A program made the position numbers and the translations under genes. A stretch of DNA of 16,951 bases from contig CAMDQL010000034.1 in the NCBI GenBank assembly GCA_945905915.1, positions 1 through 16,951 of the forward strand. The letters run 5' to 3'. This stretch comes from Flavobacterium psychrophilum (GTDB lineage Bacteria; Bacteroidota; Bacteroidia; Flavobacteriales; Flavobacteriaceae). Position 1 is the stretch's first letter. The number at the start of each line of letters is the position of its first letter. Below are positions 15,841 to 16,951 of this stretch, one piece after another. The notes below the pieces were generated by a model that was not told where the DNA came from, did no database searches, and saw nothing but the letters and a program-made list of their open reading frames with translations.

Positions 15841-16848
15841 ATGAATATCATACAGAATCAATCGTTAAAAAATTACAACACTTTCGGAATTGAAGCTAAA
15901 GCAATTGCTTTTGTTTCGGTTACTTCAGTTGAAGAATTGAAAGATATCCTTTCAAAAAATAACGAAATTTTCATCTTGGGAGGCGGAAGTAATATGCTTT
16001 TAACTCAGGATATTCAAAAATTAGTAGTTCACATTAATTTAAAAGGAAGAGAAATCGTTGAAGAAAATGATGATTTTGCCATTGTAAAAGCGCAAGCTGG
16101 CGAAAATTGGCATGAATTTGTGCTTTGGTGCATCGATCAAAATTTTGGTGGAATTGAAAATTTATCATTAATACCTGGAAATGTTGGCACAACACCTATT
16201 CAAAACATTGGTGCCTATGGTGTTGAGATTAAAGATACCATGTTTTCTTGTGAAGCACTTAACAAAAAAACATTAGCAATTGAAACATTTACTAATGCAC
16301 AATGCAAATTTGAATATCGTGAAAGTGTTTTTAAAAATGAATTAAAAGATCAATATATCATCACTTCGGTAAGCTTTAAATTATCAAAAAGAAACCATAA
16401 TGTATCAACAACTTATGGCGCAATTGAAACCGAATTACAAAAACAAAACATACAAAACCCAACATTAAAAGAGGTCAGCAACGCAGTGATTGCCATTCGT
16501 CAAAGTAAATTGCCCGACCCAAAAGAATTAGGCAACAGTGGAAGTTTTTTCAAAAACCCTATTGTTTCTAATGAAACGTATGAAAAAGCAAAAGCACTTC
16601 ATCCTGAAATGCCGCATTATGTTGTTTCTGAAACCCATGTAAAAGTTCCCGCTGGCTGGCTAATTGAGCAAGCTGGATTTAAAGGCAAACGTTTTGGAGA
16701 TGCTGGTGTGCACAAAAACCAAGCGTTGGTTTTAGTCAATTATGGAACCGCATCGGGTGCCGAAATTGTAGCGCTTTCCAGAAATATTCAAGAAACAATA
16801 GCAACGCAATTTGGGATAGAAATTGAAGCAGAAGTGAATATTATTTAA
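15841..16848 (+). CDS. murB: UDP-N-acetylenolpyruvoylglucosamine reductase
   Basis: This 335-residue FAD enzyme reduces UDP-GlcNAc-enolpyruvate to UDP-N-acetylmuramic acid with NADPH in the cytoplasm, the second committed step of peptidoglycan precursor synthesis. FAD-binding motifs are ILGGGSNML (45-53) and PGNVGTTPIQNIGAYGVE (112-129). Catalytic residues are Arg160 in YRESVFK, proton-donor Ser235 in GSFFKNP, and Glu331 near the C-terminus (EAEVNII). The YRESVFK segment indicates the type I (E. coli-like) form. Length matches this type. It lies at the end of the recF run; a strong promoter for the next gene begins directly after its stop. Confidence 0.97.
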   Translation: MNIIQNQSLKNYNTFGIEAKAIAFVSVTSVEELKDILSKNNEIFILGGGSNMLLTQDIQKLVVHINLKGREIVEENDDFAIVKAQAGENWHEFVLWCIDQNFGGIENLSLIPGNVGTTPIQNIGAYGVEIKDTMFSCEALNKKTLAIETFTNAQCKFEYRESVFKNELKDQYIITSVSFKLSKRNHNVSTTYGAIETELQKQNIQNPTLKEVSNAVIAIRQSKLPDPKELGNSGSFFKNPIVSNETYEKAKALHPEMPHYVVSETHVKVPAGWLIEQAGFKGKRFGDAGVHKNQALVLVNYGTASGAEIVALSRNIQETIATQFGIEIEAEVNII

Positions 16849-16879
16849 TTGCCCAATTTCTTTTTATTATTTACCTTTG
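16849..16879 (+). promoter_or_regulatory. Textbook Bacteroidota promoter after murB
   Basis: TTG at 16849-16851, a 20-nt spacer and TACCTTTG at 16872-16879 match the TTG-N(17-23)-TAnnTTTG consensus at every fixed position. The TTG abuts the murB stop codon. Transcription should start near 16886, leaving a leader of roughly 25 nt before the ATG at 16912. Confidence 0.7.
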
Positions 16880-16911
16880 TCGAATATTAAAAAACCGATA
16901 CCCATTATTCT

Positions 16912-16951
16912 ATGCTATTCATTTTGTTACTTGTTTTTATTGGTATTACAT
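16912..16951 (+). CDS. N-terminus of a membrane protein, cut by window end
   Basis: An ATG at 16912 opens a frame reading MLFILLLVFIGIT up to the window edge. The 13 visible residues are hydrophobic, consistent with a membrane segment or signal anchor, and a strong predicted promoter lies just upstream. In related genomes I recall a membrane-anchored family 2 glycosyltransferase after murB, but too little is visible to assign it. Confidence 0.5.
   Translation, partial: MLFILLLVFIGIT

Noticed and set aside
1..16951. Search for mobile elements, CRISPR arrays, defence genes or biosynthetic clusters
   Set aside because: No transposase, integrase, direct-repeat array, attachment site or unusual cluster was seen; all long frames match housekeeping or known conserved families.

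Overview
This AT-rich window comes from the chromosome of a member of the Bacteroidota, most likely a Flavobacterium-like Flavobacteriaceae. The evidence is the gene content (two-subunit methylmalonyl-CoA mutase, a DUF5683 gene joined to parAB, a long two-part signal peptidase I, a WbqC-like protein, paired rhomboids), A-rich start regions with almost no Shine-Dalgarno sequences, and several close matches to the Bacteroidota promoter pattern TTG-N(17-23)-TAnnTTTG. I see no mobile element, prophage, CRISPR array, tRNA or rRNA. It reads as housekeeping core genome.

Layout. Positions 1-2317 (+) hold the tail of the small and the whole large subunit of the B12-dependent methylmalonyl-CoA mutase. 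A 36-residue lysine-rich protein with its own terminator follows (2399-2548). A promoter at about 2640-2669 leads into parA, parB, a DUF5683 membrane protein, dapB, lepB and a WbqC-like gene, all on + and ending at 7969; several junctions overlap by 1 nt. This run meets, with no spacing, a minus-strand run transcribed as mutL, rhomboid, rhomboid with C-terminal extension, and a membrane-anchored EEP-family phosphohydrolase (12507 down to 7970). Upstream of mutL is a second minus-strand unit, a TPR membrane protein followed by ribH (13920 down to 12654). From the divergent intergenic region at 13921-14055 the + strand carries recF, a rhodanese-thioredoxin fusion lipoprotein and murB, and then the first codons of another membrane protein behind a textbook promoter.

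Function. The genes cover propionate/succinyl-CoA interconversion, chromosome segregation, diaminopimelate/lysine and peptidoglycan precursor synthesis (dapB, murB), protein export and intramembrane proteolysis (lepB, two rhomboids), riboflavin synthesis, and DNA repair (mutL, recF). I found no convincing undescribed multi-gene system. The points most worth a second look are a MutL whose three C-terminal endonuclease motifs are all degenerate, a heptanucleotide repeat inside the mutase coding sequence that could shift its frame, an anti-Shine-Dalgarno-like sequence in the leader of the TPR-ribH unit, the lysine-rich miniprotein, and the DUF5683 gene tied to parAB.
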